DNA of 64,000 nucleotides. Source: Ypsolopha sequella (Eukaryota > Arthropoda > Insecta > Lepidoptera > Ypsolophidae). Shown one piece after another: positions 46,423-57,548 of the stretch (position 1 is its first letter; every line of letters starts with the position of its first letter). Position numbers and translations under genes: made by a program. The notes beneath the pieces are model-generated. The model was given only the letters and a program-made list of their open reading frames with translations, was not told where the DNA came from and made no database searches. Location of the stretch: NCBI GenBank assembly GCA_934047225.1, contig OW204012.1, positions 1,984,001-2,048,000 on the forward strand. Direction: 5' to 3'.

Positions 46423-47061
46423 AAGGTTGTGGTTTTTGTAATAACAAAATAAATAAATAAATAAATACATTTTGGTCAGGTAGCTATGTAACTTTTTTTA
46501 GAACGGATGTTTTTTTTTCACGATTCGAAGTTTGGCTCCATAGTAAAAGTTGTTCGTATGGACGAGTACTAACACCAGTTTCTGGCTTCCACAACTTTAT
46601 CTTAACAATGTATTAATGTTGCATGCTACAAAATATTCAAAATACCACCATAAAGTTTAATTATTTCCATAAGCGGAAATTGTTATTGTAATTTTTTTTC
46701 ATTTATTTATTTATCAGGTTTGCCAACAGACTATGACACTATGACATATGTGTAAAAATAGCTTTAAGGGGCTCCACAATGCTAAACATCAGTTTTGTAT
46801 TGGATTCAGTTCCGTCAATGTAGATGGTAAAAATTTGAAAAAAATATGTCGTGTTTTTTGACTCAAGACAATTATTAAAACATACTTTCAATCTTCTTTT
46901 ACTTATATTACTTTTAAAAAAAGCATGAATTTCACAAAAAAAAGCGATTCATTTTCCGTGTTTCAAAACCGATTGAAACGAAACCAACACACGCAGATAC
47001 AAACGAGAAAAAACCATCTTTATTACATAAAGAAAATATAGTTAATGCCATAATGTAGCCA
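46423..47061. other. No gene seen; MITE remnant
   Basis: Contains a remnant related to the ACAACGTG family (TAGTAAAAGTTGTTCGTATG near 46545) and AAATAAATAA simple repeats. Confidence 0.5.
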
Positions 47062-47640
47062 TGATTTCATCTGTACGCGCCTCCGCAAACATGCCAAATG
47101 CACTGCAGAATCGTGGCAGCCGCAACAGCATCCTAAAGGCGTTGTTATATTGCACACGCAGGACGTTGTGCCTCCGCGAAGATGCCAAGTGCACTGCAGA
47201 ATCGCGGCAGCCGCAACAGCATCCTAAAGGCGTTGTTATATTGCACACGCAGAACATTGTGCCTCCGCGAAGATGCCAAGTGCACTGCAGAATCGCGGCA
47301 GCCGCAACAGCATCCTAAAGGCGTTGTTATATTGCACACGCAGAACATTGTGCCTCCGCGAAGATGCCAAGTGCACTGCAGAATCGCGGCAGCCGCAACA
47401 GCATCCTAAAGGCGTTGTTATATTGCACAAGCAGAACATTGTGCCTCCGCGAAGATGCCAAGTGCACTGCAGAATCGCGGCAGCCGCAACAGCATCCTAA
47501 AGGCGTTGTTATATTGCACACGCAGAACATTGCGCCTCCGCGAACATGCCAGATGCACTGCAGAATCATGGCAGCCGCAACAGCATCCTAAAGGCGTTGT
47601 TATATTGCACACGCAGGACGTTGTAGGCTCGTTGCGTATT
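47062..47640 (-). repeat. 91-bp tandem array made from a reverse-transcriptase fragment, six copies
   Basis: Six units spaced 91 bp apart are recognised by GCCTCCGCGAA at 47080, 47171, 47262, 47353, 47444 and 47535. On the - strand each reads YNNAFRMLLRLPRFCSA, a stretch resembling the C-terminal region of non-LTR retrotransposon ORF2. Because 91 is not a multiple of 3 and no frame has a stop, long ORFs appear on both strands; they are artefacts. Confidence 0.85.
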
Positions 47641-47726
47641 ATGAGTCAATAAACAATTTTATTATTATTTGTATTGTTTTAGCAAAGGTAGCACACGCAT
47701 GCTATAGTCGGTAGATCGGACGTACT

Positions 47727-48429
47727 TAGTGATGTGACGACGCGGTTTACCAACCAGGTTCAAACCGGGTTGAGCCTCAAACCGTTCACACCGGTTTGAC
47801 TCTATGTCAAACTGGTTTGGACGGTTACAGTGGGTGGTTTTGCACGTGCTTTTTTTAAGAGGTTTGGCAGAGACCAAATACAATGAAATTAAACTTAATT
47901 TCATAATCCAATTTCTTTATCATACGATCATATATCTTAGTTTGTCGCATCTATTTTGTGAACTCGGTGTGTAAACCGGGTTACATCAAATTTAGGTTAT
48001 GTTCCCGCGGTACAGACCTAATCTAGTTTGGAGACCAATAGATTATGTTAAAATTAAAATAATAAACAAGGTATAAATGTAACTCGTAGATTGTAAATTG
48101 CGATTTTGCTGTATTTGTAGTACATTAGTTAGACATAAGTAAATACCCGGAATTATATAAGCGCTTTGCCAACAAACTGTATTGCAGTTTGGCGATCTTT
48201 GTAAAATTTTATAAAATGTATTATTGTAAAAATAAATTAACAAAAAAAAACATAAAAATGTATTGTGTAAATAAGTGATAATTAGAATATTGTTATTTTG
48301 AAGTTTTTGTTATCTCTTTTGTAGATCTTTTGGTTAAATAACCGTTTGGTTCGGTTCGCAAACCGGTTTGCGTACCTGCTTAAACCGGTTTGAGTCGGTT
48401 TGGAAAGTTTCCAAACCGACAAATCACTA
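47727..48429. mobile_element. 703-bp element inserted at +9 of an ERGIC-53 intron
   Basis: Ends TAGTGATGTG and CAAATCACTA; the 5-bp duplication GTACT lies at 47722-47726 and 48430-48434. It contains many AAACCGGTTTG-type palindromes. The right target copy overlaps the exon's donor (GTGAGTAC). Confidence 0.75.
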
Positions 48430-48437
48430 GTACTCAC

Positions 48438-48553
48438 CGTTATGGAAGTAAACAGTGAGCGTGTTCATGTAGTACTCAATCCGGGCGCGCGTCGGGAACG
48501 GCTTGTTGCGGAAGTCGCGCAGACACCCCGACACTAGCTGCTGGGATGCGTCA
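48438..48553 (-). CDS. LMAN1: ERGIC-53 exon (lectin domain, disulfide Cys)
   Basis: The acceptor is ATTCCAG and the donor AACG/GTGAGTAC. It reads SDASQQLVSGCLRDFRNKPF and later YYMNTLTVYFHNG. The Cys is the first partner of the conserved lectin-domain disulfide; the second is in the next exon. The Asp of SDAS corresponds to a Ca2+ ligand. A transposon sits at intron position +9, directly beyond this donor. Confidence 0.96.
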
Positions 48554-48658
48554 CTGGAATAAAATTCAAAAATCAAATAGTTTATTTTGCAAAGTAGATA
48601 TATAAAATACACGTTTCACAAGTCAAAATTTAATCTTATAAAAATATATATATGTAAT

Positions 48659-49053
48659 AATAGTAGTTTATGCTACAAGGGCGCAAAGGAACAAATTACG
48701 AGGACGATTTAAAACACGAGCGTAGCGAGTGTTTTAAACGTAACCGAGTAATTTATTGCTTTTACGCCTGTGTATCATACTACATTTTTCAATGCATAGT
48801 GTGAGGAAATGAAAACAAATATAATCTTGTGAACTTTAAATTATAATTTGGCTCAAAAGGACTGTATCCAGAGCCGTTAAACAGTGGAAAAAAAAGTATA
48901 ACGTCTATGGTACACAGGAAAGGCTGCAGGTTAGCCAACCATTGTAAACAAATAAAAAAAAAAATAATAATAAAGCCCTAGGGCAAAATAATCGACTTTT
49001 TGTTCGGTTTTGATGCATAAAAAGTGGGCCTTTACGAGCACTCGCATTGAAAA
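48659..49053 (+). mobile_element. 395-bp repeat AATAGTAGTTTATGCTAC, copy 5
   Basis: Full length, about 100 bp upstream of the ERGIC-53 exon acceptor at 48553. Confidence 0.87.
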
Positions 49054-49069
49054 ATAATAAATGTACATG

Positions 49070-49266
49070 AACTAGATTAAAGGTTTATTTAATTTATGTA
49101 GCAATATATATACGATTAAAATGATAGGTAAAATATATATTATACAAGGTAAAATCGAATCAACCGCCCGAACCCATACCGGAGACCCGGCCAGGGACCA
49201 GGAACAAGGTTCAATGATCACCAACCGAGCCCCCAGCACGAATCCAGGCGGCCGACTAAATCCCAT
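49070..49266 (-). mobile_element. 3' end of the LINE family also seen at 61744-62105
   Basis: The - strand sequence from GGATGGGATTTAGTCGG to AAATAAACCTTTAATCTAG matches 61915-62098 on the + strand, including GGCCGGGTCTCCGGT and the ACCTTGTATAATATATATTT tail. Confidence 0.7.
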
Positions 49267-49838
49267 CCTATTTACTACATACTAATAAGGTTACATATAT
49301 AAATACATGCCTACCTCCGCCCATTCGATTAGTCTTGCTAAGAAGAACGGGCAAGAAACTTAGCAAGATCATGTCATTTTTGTTTTAACATAAAACTTAT
49401 ACTAAACAACAAAAGACTTATATCTACTTTAACCAAGGGATAAGAAAATACAAGACAATACGAAAGGGAAATATACACATTACTATCTTGAAACCAGAAA
49501 TAAATATTTGTATTTGCCCATAATAAGGTTTTCATTTAATTAAATAATTACAAACACTACAAAACAAACACTTTTAAAAATTCTTGGGTCGGTATCAGAC
49601 TGTTTTAAGGCGCTTTATGTTGCGAAAGTGCTGCCACGTAGGAAAAAAAAATCGTTATTTACTTACTAGAACAATTATTGAAAATCTGTTCAAATATTTG
49701 TGTAAAAATAGCAATGAACTATTTTTAAATAGCATAGTTTTCATAGACAACGTCTTTGATGAGCTAAACTTAAACATTTAACTTATGCCCAAAGCGGCCG
49801 TTTTTAACAAAAGTTAAATATTTAGCGCATCAAAGACG

Positions 49839-50170
49839 TTGTCTATGAAAACCATGCTATGTTTTTCATACCGAAGTGCAAAAATATGGAATAATTTACC
49901 ACCGCCCTTGAGACAAAAGTGCTCAGCCCATACATTTAAGTTTAGGTATAAACAGTGTCTTATGAAAAAGCAAATGGACACTGGACATTTGAAACATCCT
50001 TGGAAAGCCTACAATGCTTAAGACTATACACCCTACTAATAAGTCTATATCTGTATATACTAATTACCTTTTTTTTTATTGTTTTTCGTCTTGTTACGCA
50101 CTTTTGGTTTTTATTTTTCTTTAATTTAGTTATAAGCCATTTCTGCCAATTTTTATTGATTTTTCAATTT
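49839..50170 (+). pseudogene. LINE ORF2 C-terminal fragment (CR1/L2-like)
   Basis: The + frame reads FSYRSAKIWNNLPPPLRQKC then HTFKFRYKQCLMKKQ, the usual CR1/L2 end where S-x-x-x-WN-x-LP precedes a short basic tail. Truncated upstream. Confidence 0.62.
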
Positions 50171-50490
50171 AGTAAATAAAATTGTTAACAACTCGTTAAT
50201 ACTTTGTCAGGCAATTGTAACGGAGGTAGCTGAAAACCAGCGCCAACCAAAGCATGTTTTGGATGGCACATAGCTGAGCTACATCCTTTTGTCGTGTTAT
50301 TTTTATCTATAGATTACTCCCTACTTAAATAAACCTTTTCTACTGTGTTAGCTATAAGTTCTTTTTATTATTTTGTAAACGCGCCAATAAATTTATTTTC
50401 TTTCTTTCTTTCTTTAAAAATTGTTCATTGCTACATCTACACATTTATTTGAACAGATTTTCAATAATTATTCTAGTAAGTAAATAATAA

Positions 50491-50754
50491 ACAATGTGTA
50501 ACAGAAAGGTGTAACCATATTTGAAGAGCTTATTCAGTCAATGGTATATAACAACTTTTACTATGGAGCCATCCCTGAAATCTCAAAAAAAAATCTGCCC
50601 TTCCATACATTTCGGCCGAGCGGTATTGCATTTTTCTATGAAAAAGTAATTTTTTTTTTCGAGACACAGGGTTTATTCCATAGTTTAAAGTTGTTCTATA
50701 CCATTGACTGAATAAGCTCTTCAAATATGGTAACACCTTTCTGTTACACGCTGT
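50491..50754. mobile_element. Foldback MITE ACAACGTGTAACAGAAAGG, copy 3
   Basis: Same structure (ACAATGTG at the left end). Nested in the TTAA-flanked element 49605-50800. Confidence 0.85.
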
Positions 50755-50996
50755 ATATTTTTTTCAAGTGGCAGCTCTGCTGCAGCATATAGCACCTTAA
50801 TGTTAAACGTCAGTCGCTTAGCACAAAGTGCATAACTTAACTTTGTATTTCTTGTTTAGAAGTTAAAAATTGAAAAACATTTTGGTACGTGGCAGTTAAC
50901 ATCAATAGTTCAGTATTAGTGAGGTTTATAAAGCATGAGTTTAAAGTTTTATGCACAATTAGTCATGATCTTGTCCAAACAATGTTCAAACAGCAT

Positions 50997-51422
50997 TTAA
51001 GGCGATATGCGAAAAAAATACGGGTGTTTCTTTTCTGTGTATTTCATGAAATACACGGAAAATTTTAACAAATTTCTAGTATTATGCATTTTGATTATAT
51101 AATCTAAGGTTTTGAAATTTGAAAACATGTTTGGATAAATTTTCCTCGATAGAAATAATTGTTGAAATCAGGTCTTCAAACACACTTTTTCTCCTCGTTT
51201 GACGAATAGGAACCATATACAGAACTCAAACATAATTTTATTAGATGTGTTTCAACAATATCTAGAGATTTGATATTTGAAATTTTGCTAGCTATTTTAG
51301 TTTTTTTAATAAAAATATAAAACCAACTTTTTTCCCTATTGCCCTGAATTCGCCCCTCTCGCACTGCGCGTTTTTTCGCTTGGAGTGATAGTGACAAAAA
51401 TAAAATTCGCATGGCCTCTTAA
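50997..51422 (-). mobile_element. TTAA-flanked MITE, copy 5
   Basis: Full-length 426-bp copy, TTAA at both ends, reverse orientation. Confidence 0.87.
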
Positions 51423-52491
51423 GTTGGTTTGGAAAAGATCATGACAGTCTGGAAATCATCTCATACTGGAAATTGCTATTATTGCAGGAATTATGAACTC
51501 ATGAATCTGTAAAAAAAATCGCCAATTTCACAGGTAAACACCCAATACTTATATTGCATGCTAAATAACGTTACCCTGCGAGGTGTCCACGGAAGACCAG
51601 CGTCGTGGTACAGAATGGTGCCATGACACATGCTGAGTGGAGGCGTTTTGGGTGCCACTTCTGTTTTGTTTATTATTGCTTATAATGAGCGTTTTTCCTT
51701 GTGTCAAATTTAGTGTTAAATAAGATTCCTAGATGGCACTGTCGTATTCTTTAGCAACAGAATCAAAGACAAAATTTGCACAGATTCCAAACAAACGAAA
51801 AACCACTTTGACGTTGATTGCTACGAAACACATTTTGTCTATCACAGATCTACGGCACGAGACATACAGTAAAACAGTTTTAAAAAATAAAATAAAAATG
51901 TATTACCTATCTAAATTACCCTAGATATTGCATAAAATATTAAACTTGTTTTGTTCCTATTCATCTATCTGAATGCGTGTGTAAGTAAGTGATTAGAAGT
52001 GAGGTAACAACTATATTATACACTGGTGGACATAAAAACCGACTCAAGCATTGTTGTTCTACATTTAAGGAAATAACCCAATCATACAAACATAAACATA
52101 TGAAATATATAACATATCATTTTAAAGGTATAGGCCTCCACCTTTGATTAAATGCATTTTTGTCTTAAAGTATTTGCGATACAGGCTGTAATTTTTTTTT
52201 AAGTGATGAATTAATAAATATTGAAATAATCAAACAGCGAAAAATTAAAAAAAAAACCTTCTTTTACAAAATCATTCATTTATTCATTAATTAAGTTTAA
52301 CATTAGTACTTCGTGTTCCCCCTCTAGCCCTTATAACTGCTTGCAGCCAGTTCTTCATTGACCTAATAAGTTTTTAATTCATTAAATGAATTTCACGTCC
52401 TGTATAGCGAATACTTTTAAACCAAAATGCATTTGCAATATTAAATAAAACTTCTTGATACTCGGTTCCACAAATATAATAATGTTTAATT

Positions 52492-52552
52492 ACCTTTTAA
52501 GTTGCTACCGGTTTCGTCGTTTTACGACATCATCAGGCACTGTATTTGAGGT
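52492..52552 (-). ncRNA. Hammerhead-ribozyme-like motif in palindrome left arm
   Basis: The exact mirror copy of the motif in the right arm (core TCATCAG at 52530-52536 on the + strand). It lies in sense orientation in an ERGIC-53 intron, so it would be present in the pre-mRNA. Confidence 0.72.
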
Positions 52553-52706
52553 GTTAATAATACATTTTTAAATCCATTTTTTAAAAACCACGAATATTAT
52601 GTGTTTACAACAGGATTTAGTTAGATAAGTTTATCTAACTAAATCCTGTTGTAAACACATAATATTCGTGGTTTTTAAAAAATGGATTTAAAAATGTATT
52701 ATTAAC

Positions 52707-52767
52707 ACCTCAAATACAGTGCCTGATGATGTCGTAAAACGACGAAACCGGTAGCAACTTAAAAGGT
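52707..52767 (+). ncRNA. Hammerhead-ribozyme-like motif in palindrome right arm
   Basis: Core CTGATGA 52723-52729, one extra T, stem II GTCGT/ACGAC with loop AAA, GAAA 52744-52747, stem III CCGG (self-complementary), then TA with predicted cleavage after 52753. Stem I pairs TGC/GCA next to the core and ACCT/AGGT further out, separated by internal loops as in type I hammerheads. Confidence 0.72.
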
Positions 52768-53316
52768 AATTAAACATTATTATATTTGTGGAACCGAGTA
52801 TCAAGAAGTTTTATTTAATATTGCAAGATGTCGTTCCATCAAGAAGCAACAACATTCACCGTCAACTATTCAAAATGCATTTATTCAAAGGTGGAGGCCT
52901 ATACCTTTAAAATGATATATATTTCATATGTTTATGTTTGTATGATTGGGTTATTCCCTTGAATGTAGGACAACAATGTTTGAGTCGATCTTTATGTCCA
53001 CCAGTATATATGTATAGTTATTAGTGATGTGTATTTCTTTCAATGTTTTGCAAGTTTAGAAGCTGTAACTTACGCGTGTAAACAGGGGCTATTCTGCCTA
53101 CAAACCGTAAGGTTTGGCAGATGATTATTTCATGTTTTTTTGCTTTTTGTTACGTGTAAATGAATGTGTTTCATTCATTATGGTGACATGGACAGCGCCA
53201 TCTGGAGGAAAGCTAAGAACTAAGAAAAAAAAAACAACCAGAAAACGCCCATTGTATTTTAGTTGTGTGACACCAATCAATCAATTCTTCAAGGCCGTTT
53301 CCGGTCACAGCGACTG

Positions 53317-53667
53317 TCACTGCTGAGAGCGGCGCTGGTGAGCCCTCACGTGGCTGACGTAGCCGATTGTTGCAGTGAACGTGCGACCACATTCACTGCA
53401 CGTCAGCACCCCTCCAACTATATTATAATTGATGGCCACTGGTGGTCGGGCCTTAAGCTGGTCTCGTTTTGTGTCGAGCTCAGCGCATCTAATCGACTCG
53501 AAAGCATACACCTTAGTGTTCACAGCCTGCCTCCAATGTGGTCTGTCTGCTGCCAGTGATACCAATAAAGATTTTTCTATTCTAAACTCCGGCCGTTCAT
53601 TCGAGAGAATGGTGACGTTTGCAAATGTCAGGGGATAAAACCTTTTTTTTACTGTTTTGCATTTCAA
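53317..53667 (-). pseudogene. LINE ORF2 C-terminal fragment with C2H2 finger
   Basis: The - frame reads [20 protein letters not shown] and ends [20 protein letters not shown] then H. A WR-AV segment followed by one C2H2 finger is the common end of a lepidopteran LINE ORF2. No RT core remains. Confidence 0.65.
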
Positions 53668-54377
53668 TATTTTATATTTATCATGATGATTTTAGGGTAG
53701 ATTGTATATCGTTAAAAGGTTCCATTTGTTAATAAAAAGTATTTTTGTCGTATATATATTCCACTTCCTAGTACAAAACTTAATGAATCAGCTGACTCAA
53801 TTTCTACGTAAAAGTTAAAAAAAAGCGCAAAAAATACAATTTTTGGCGAAAAGTTATCTATTAGCGATACTGTGTTCACTTGAATTTAAGAACCTTATAT
53901 AGAGGTTGTCATTTTATTTATTTATTTTATTATTATACAAAGATAGAAGCCGAATGAAGTTAATTGTTTAATCAATAAAATGTGTCAAATTATTTCTGTC
54001 AAATCAGCAATCATAATGCCTGCAGTATGAATCCTCGACTTTTTGAATCGACATTTCAGAAAAAGGTTTATAATATCTGCGGTGTAAGGCAGTGTTGTCG
54101 TATTATAAAACTGATATACCTTACCAAATAATAAGATCGTATATATATTCTATTCCAGGGTTTTTATTTATAAAAAAAGTTTAAATAATCATGATTTAGA
54201 TTTCGTCCCATTTGTTGTACCGTTGATATTTTTTTAACGTGCCTTTATTTATTTTTGTCGTGAAGAAGCTCTTGTTGACCTGTAGTATTTTTTCGAGATA
54301 TCGCCACACTCCATCTGTCATCATTCTCTCGAATTAACGGCAGCAGTTTAGTCAATATATCACGTGTAGAAAGTCAC
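53668..54377. other. No gene seen
   Basis: ERGIC-53 intron; AT-rich, no supported feature. Confidence 0.5.
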
Positions 54378-54550
54378 CTCTTATGGTCAAAGACCTTGGT
54401 GCCGTCGTTGAGTACGGCCATGATGTAAGGGTTGTTGTGTTTGTTGTCGTTATCGAACGAGTCAAAGATGACAGCCAGCCCGTTCCACCGGTCCGACGAT
54501 CCGAACACTTCTCCTGTGTACTCGCCCTTAGATGTCGTGTACCAAAACGC
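54378..54550 (-). CDS. LMAN1: ERGIC-53 exon (lectin domain, Ca2+/sugar site)
   Basis: The acceptor is GGTCCCCAG and the donor AAGAG/GTGACT. The exon begins AFWYTTSKGEYTGEVFGSSD and includes IFDSFDNDNKHNNP, the loop whose Asp and Asn residues bind Ca2+ and mannose in LMAN1. It ends VFDHK with the catalytic-site-like His used in sugar binding. It ends in phase 2. Confidence 0.96.
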
Positions 54551-54601
54551 CTGGGGACCACAAAAGTAATTTTTATTTTTTTGGTTATTAAGGAGACAAA
54601 C

Positions 54602-54996
54602 AATAGTAGTTTATGCTACAAGGGCGTAAAGGAATAAATTACGAGGACGATTTAAAACACGAGCATAGCGAGTGTTTTAAACGTAACCGAGTAATTTATT
54701 GCTCTTACGCCCATGTAACATACTACGTTTTTCAATGCATAGTGTGAGGAAATAAAACAAATATAATCTTGTGAACTTTAAATTATGATTGGCTCAAAAG
54801 GACTGTATCCAGAGCCATTAAACAGTGGAAAAAAAAAGTATAACATTTATGGTAAACAGGAAAGGTTGCAGGTTAGCGAACTTCTCGTAAATAAATTTTA
54901 AAAATAACAATAATAAAGCCCTAGGGCAAAATAGCAGAATTTCTGATAGGTTTTGATGCATAAAAAGTGGGCCTTTACGAGCACTTGCATTGAAAA
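54602..54996 (+). mobile_element. 395-bp repeat AATAGTAGTTTATGCTAC, copy 6
   Basis: Full length, about 50 bp from the acceptor of the exon at 54378-54550. Confidence 0.87.
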
Positions 54997-55069
54997 AATA
55001 CTTATAGACATAACAATAATATCATGAGCAGGGATAGGATAATCGGATCGATATAAACTTAAAGTTGGA

Positions 55070-55790
55070 AAAATCCTTTAAAAAGTTTGTAGGTGTGGAG
55101 TCGGATTCTTAAAATATTATTTATTTTGATAGTGAAAATTACGGAAATTACGGCAATGCTTAAAACGTTACGATGATGTACCTAATACTAAATATATGTT
55201 ACCGTAAATTTATATTATTTAGAAATTCCTTGGAAATTTATAAAAAGTCAAGTTGATTTATCTATTTGTTTATTTTATTTTTGATTGGCCTTCTGTTTTG
55301 CCTTTTGCTCTGTTCAGCCTAGATAAGCTTGGCATTTTATAAATTTCCTAGGAATTGTATTAAATTCCTATTTTTTTATTTATTTAGATTGCCGGTAACA
55401 TATATTAAGTATAACATTATATTAGCATTTTAAGTAATTCCGTAATTCCGGGATTTTTTTTTACTATCAAAATACTTTCTGATTGATAAAATGTACTATA
55501 CAATTGATAATTATTTGAATGATACCTTTTAATATTGATTTTATTTAGTTTAAGAATGTACTAATATTTAATGTAAATAACTTTTTATACTTATAATTGT
55601 ACTTTATTCGTTAATTTTAAGATTTAACATTTGTACGCCTAACGGCAGAGCATACGGGGACAAATTATATTATATTTCATGTTAAATCTTTTACCTATGT
55701 CTCAACAAGTAAAAGTTTTGAAGTTTGAAGTTTGTATATTATAAGAAGCTGACTCCACACCTACAAACATTCTCAGTTTTTCCAACTTTA
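55070..55790. mobile_element. 720-bp foldback with AAAGTTGGAAAAAT ends
   Basis: Ends AAAGTTGGAAAAAT and GTTTGTAGGTGTGGAGTC are inverted at the right end. Inner inverted blocks also pair. Single copy here. Confidence 0.72.
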
Positions 55791-55889
55791 TGTACATCAT
55801 TGATCCGGTTATATATACCTGTATATAATACATATTCCAACAAAGTTTTCATAGATAAATAGATAACAATAATACTTTCAATAGGTACA

Positions 55890-56105
55890 GTCGAATATTA
55901 GTACATTACGATACGAGAGCGATGAAAAGTTTTCTGACGAGTGTGAGTTTGCGGCACGAGCCGAAGGCGAGTGCTGCAATCACACGAGTCGAGAAAAAGT
56001 TTCTCGCACGAGTTTCGTATAATTTTTTATAGTACAAGTGCGGAAAATGCCGACTTTCGTGCGTAAAGTGGTCTTTTTACGCACGGTGTGCTATAAAAAA
56101 TATTA
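55890..56105 (+). mobile_element. Repeat with GTGCGTAAAG hairpins, second copy
   Basis: Inverse of 27319-27500: ACGATACGAGAGCGATGAAA through GTGCGTAAAGTGG to GTGTGCTATAAAAAA. A partial third copy is at 56362-56453. Confidence 0.65.
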
Positions 56106-56580
56106 ATAAAGTACATAAGCACTTTACAACAGAATACATATACGCATGCGTTTAAATTTAAATCCAGCAAAACAGATGCTGGTAAATAAAATTATAATTA
56201 TTTAGAACAATATTAATACAAATTGTGTATGATTTTATTATTTTTATTTATAAAGACAATTTCATCTCGATTCAGAAAAACATAATGGTTTAAGACGTTT
56301 ATTTCTCATAAAGAACAAATATAATGTTCACTTATAATGAGAAGCTTAACTAATTATATTTATAGCACACCGTGCGTAAAATGACCACTTTACGCACCGT
56401 GCGTAAAGTCGGCATTTTCCGCACTTGTGCTATAAAAAATTATACGAAATGTACTAATACATTATTATGTATATGGCTAATCCATTGATACCTAAATTTT
56501 ATCCAAATATTTAATTGTGTTAGTAAACAGGTTGCCTACAAACTGAGTTAGTAGTATTTCATCCACTTATAGTAACATTA

Positions 56581-56932
56581 GGTGGTAGAGCTGATGCCGG
56601 GCTCGACTGTGGAGGTACCACCATCTTACTTGGAGACCCCCTCGAAGTAATTCGGGGGAGAGTAAGAGGACAGCTCACAGGCAAAAAACCAGGAGGCCCA
56701 CCGTGCCTGGGACCGATGGATGGTGGTATATCCATCCCTAAGAGCCGGGCCTTATATGGAACAGTCTGGTGACGGGCAGCGGTGCGAGGGTTCCAGCACC
56801 GCGCTCACCAACCCGCCTGCCCAGCGTGTGTGAGTATGGGCAATTCTTCCAGGATGACCGCCGGGAGTGGCAAAGTCCTGGAAAGGCTTATGTCCAGCAG
56901 TGGACGAACTAGGCTGATGGATGGATGGATGA
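56581..56932 (+). mobile_element. GGTGGTAGAGCTG repeat, copy 4
   Basis: Full-length copy with the GGATGGATGG tail, in an ERGIC-53 intron, antisense to that gene. Confidence 0.8.
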
Positions 56933-57313
56933 TAGTGACATGTTTTAGTACATAACAACTTCATTAACTAATCTAATAACTATTTTCATTGATACCCTTC
57001 AGATTTTTGAAACCCGCGCGGAAAATCACCACACCAAAAATTTACCCAATGTCGATAGAGATGAGATGTGTTGTTTGTGGCTTGATGCGCCTTCTTCTTT
57101 ATGCATGTGTACTATTAGTGTGCGTGAGAAAAAAAGAGTACGAGTTCCGTACTTAGTTTTTGTGTTTATGTCGGTGAAATAAATGGTTGGAAACGTGGAG
57201 ACATCTGAACACGAACAATTAGAGTAATAAGGCAATCTCCTGATTACTGTGTGCTACACCACCGACAAGAGCTAGGCTCTTAAATAATAGCGGTTTAAGA
57301 TTGGTGCACATAC

Positions 57314-57468
57314 CAGCCCGTCAGCCCCGATGCGCCCTCTGCCGGTGACCTTGAACATGATGTCGACCTCCCACCAGTCGAAGTTGAGCGGCTGCTTGCT
57401 CCAGATGGCACCCTTCTGACTGCGGAGTGACGGCGCCAGACGCACCGACTCGCCGCTCGCTATCGCAT
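57314..57468 (-). CDS. LMAN1: ERGIC-53 exon (lectin domain, N-terminal beta strands)
   Basis: The acceptor is CAACTTCCAG and the donor CTG/GTATGT. It opens with two bases of a split Asn codon, giving the family's GGN-AIASG junction. It reads AIASGESVRLAPSLRSQKGA, then IWSKQPLNFDWWEVDIMFKV, then TGRGRIGADGL, the typical start of the L-type lectin fold. The previous exon must end in phase 1 and is not in the window. A repeat copy ends only about 80 bp upstream of the acceptor. Confidence 0.95.
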
Positions 57469-57548
57469 CTGGAAGTTGTGGTAGGTTGTGTTAGGGCGGC
57501 GGTTGAAGTAAGTAAGGAGTAGATAACTTGCAGTGGCAATGATTACAG

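Larger units (their letters stand above)
49605..50800. mobile_element. TTAA-flanked element with AAGGCGC...GTGCTGCC ends, copy 1
   Basis: Left TTAAGGCGCTTTATGTTGCG, right inverted counterpart ending CCTTAA. It contains a LINE fragment, a MITE and an inner hairpin (CATAGACAACGTCTTTGATG and its complement). Copy 2 is 61122-62608. Confidence 0.65.
52433..52826. repeat. Perfect palindrome, 196-bp arms with 2-bp spacer
   Basis: Base by base, arm 52433-52628 is the reverse complement of 52631-52826; the spacer is GT. The ends are TTGCAA, which may be a palindromic target duplication. It lies inside a Tc1-like element. Each arm carries a hammerhead-like motif (ACCGGTTTCG on one strand). Confidence 0.93.
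52021..53005 (-). mobile_element. Decayed Tc1/mariner-like transposon with nested palindrome
   Basis: TA-flanked terminal repeats begin CACTGGTGGACATAAA and extend over 100 bp. On the - strand near 52290-52370 a transposase C-terminus is readable: SMKNWLQAVIRARGGTRST then a stop, like the end of Tc1-family transposases. The rest of the ORF is lost, and the palindrome 52433-52826 is inserted in it. Confidence 0.75.
25950..57468 (-). other. LMAN1: Gene 2: ERGIC-53/LMAN1 mannose-binding cargo receptor (5' end outside window)
   Basis: Eleven exons on the - strand chain in phase (lengths 155, 173, 116, 162, 113, 129, 102, 86, 138, 123 and 37 bp; about 444 codons). ERGIC-53 is a type I membrane lectin that cycles between ER and the ERGIC and carries high-mannose glycoproteins into COPII vesicles. 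The order seen is an L-type lectin domain (exons 1-4), a Gln-rich helical stalk that in the family drives oligomerisation (exons 5-9), two Cys just before one membrane segment (exon 10), and a 12-residue cytosolic tail ending KKFF (exon 11). The tail carries both the FF export and the KK retrieval signal. The family is about 500 residues; the missing 50-70, including the signal peptide, must be encoded past 64000. Introns are packed with transposons but all splice sites look intact. Confidence 0.96.

Noticed and set aside
47061..47652. Several 65-85 codon ORFs on both strands
   Set aside because: All arise from the 91-bp tandem array; the shifted frame in each unit explains them.
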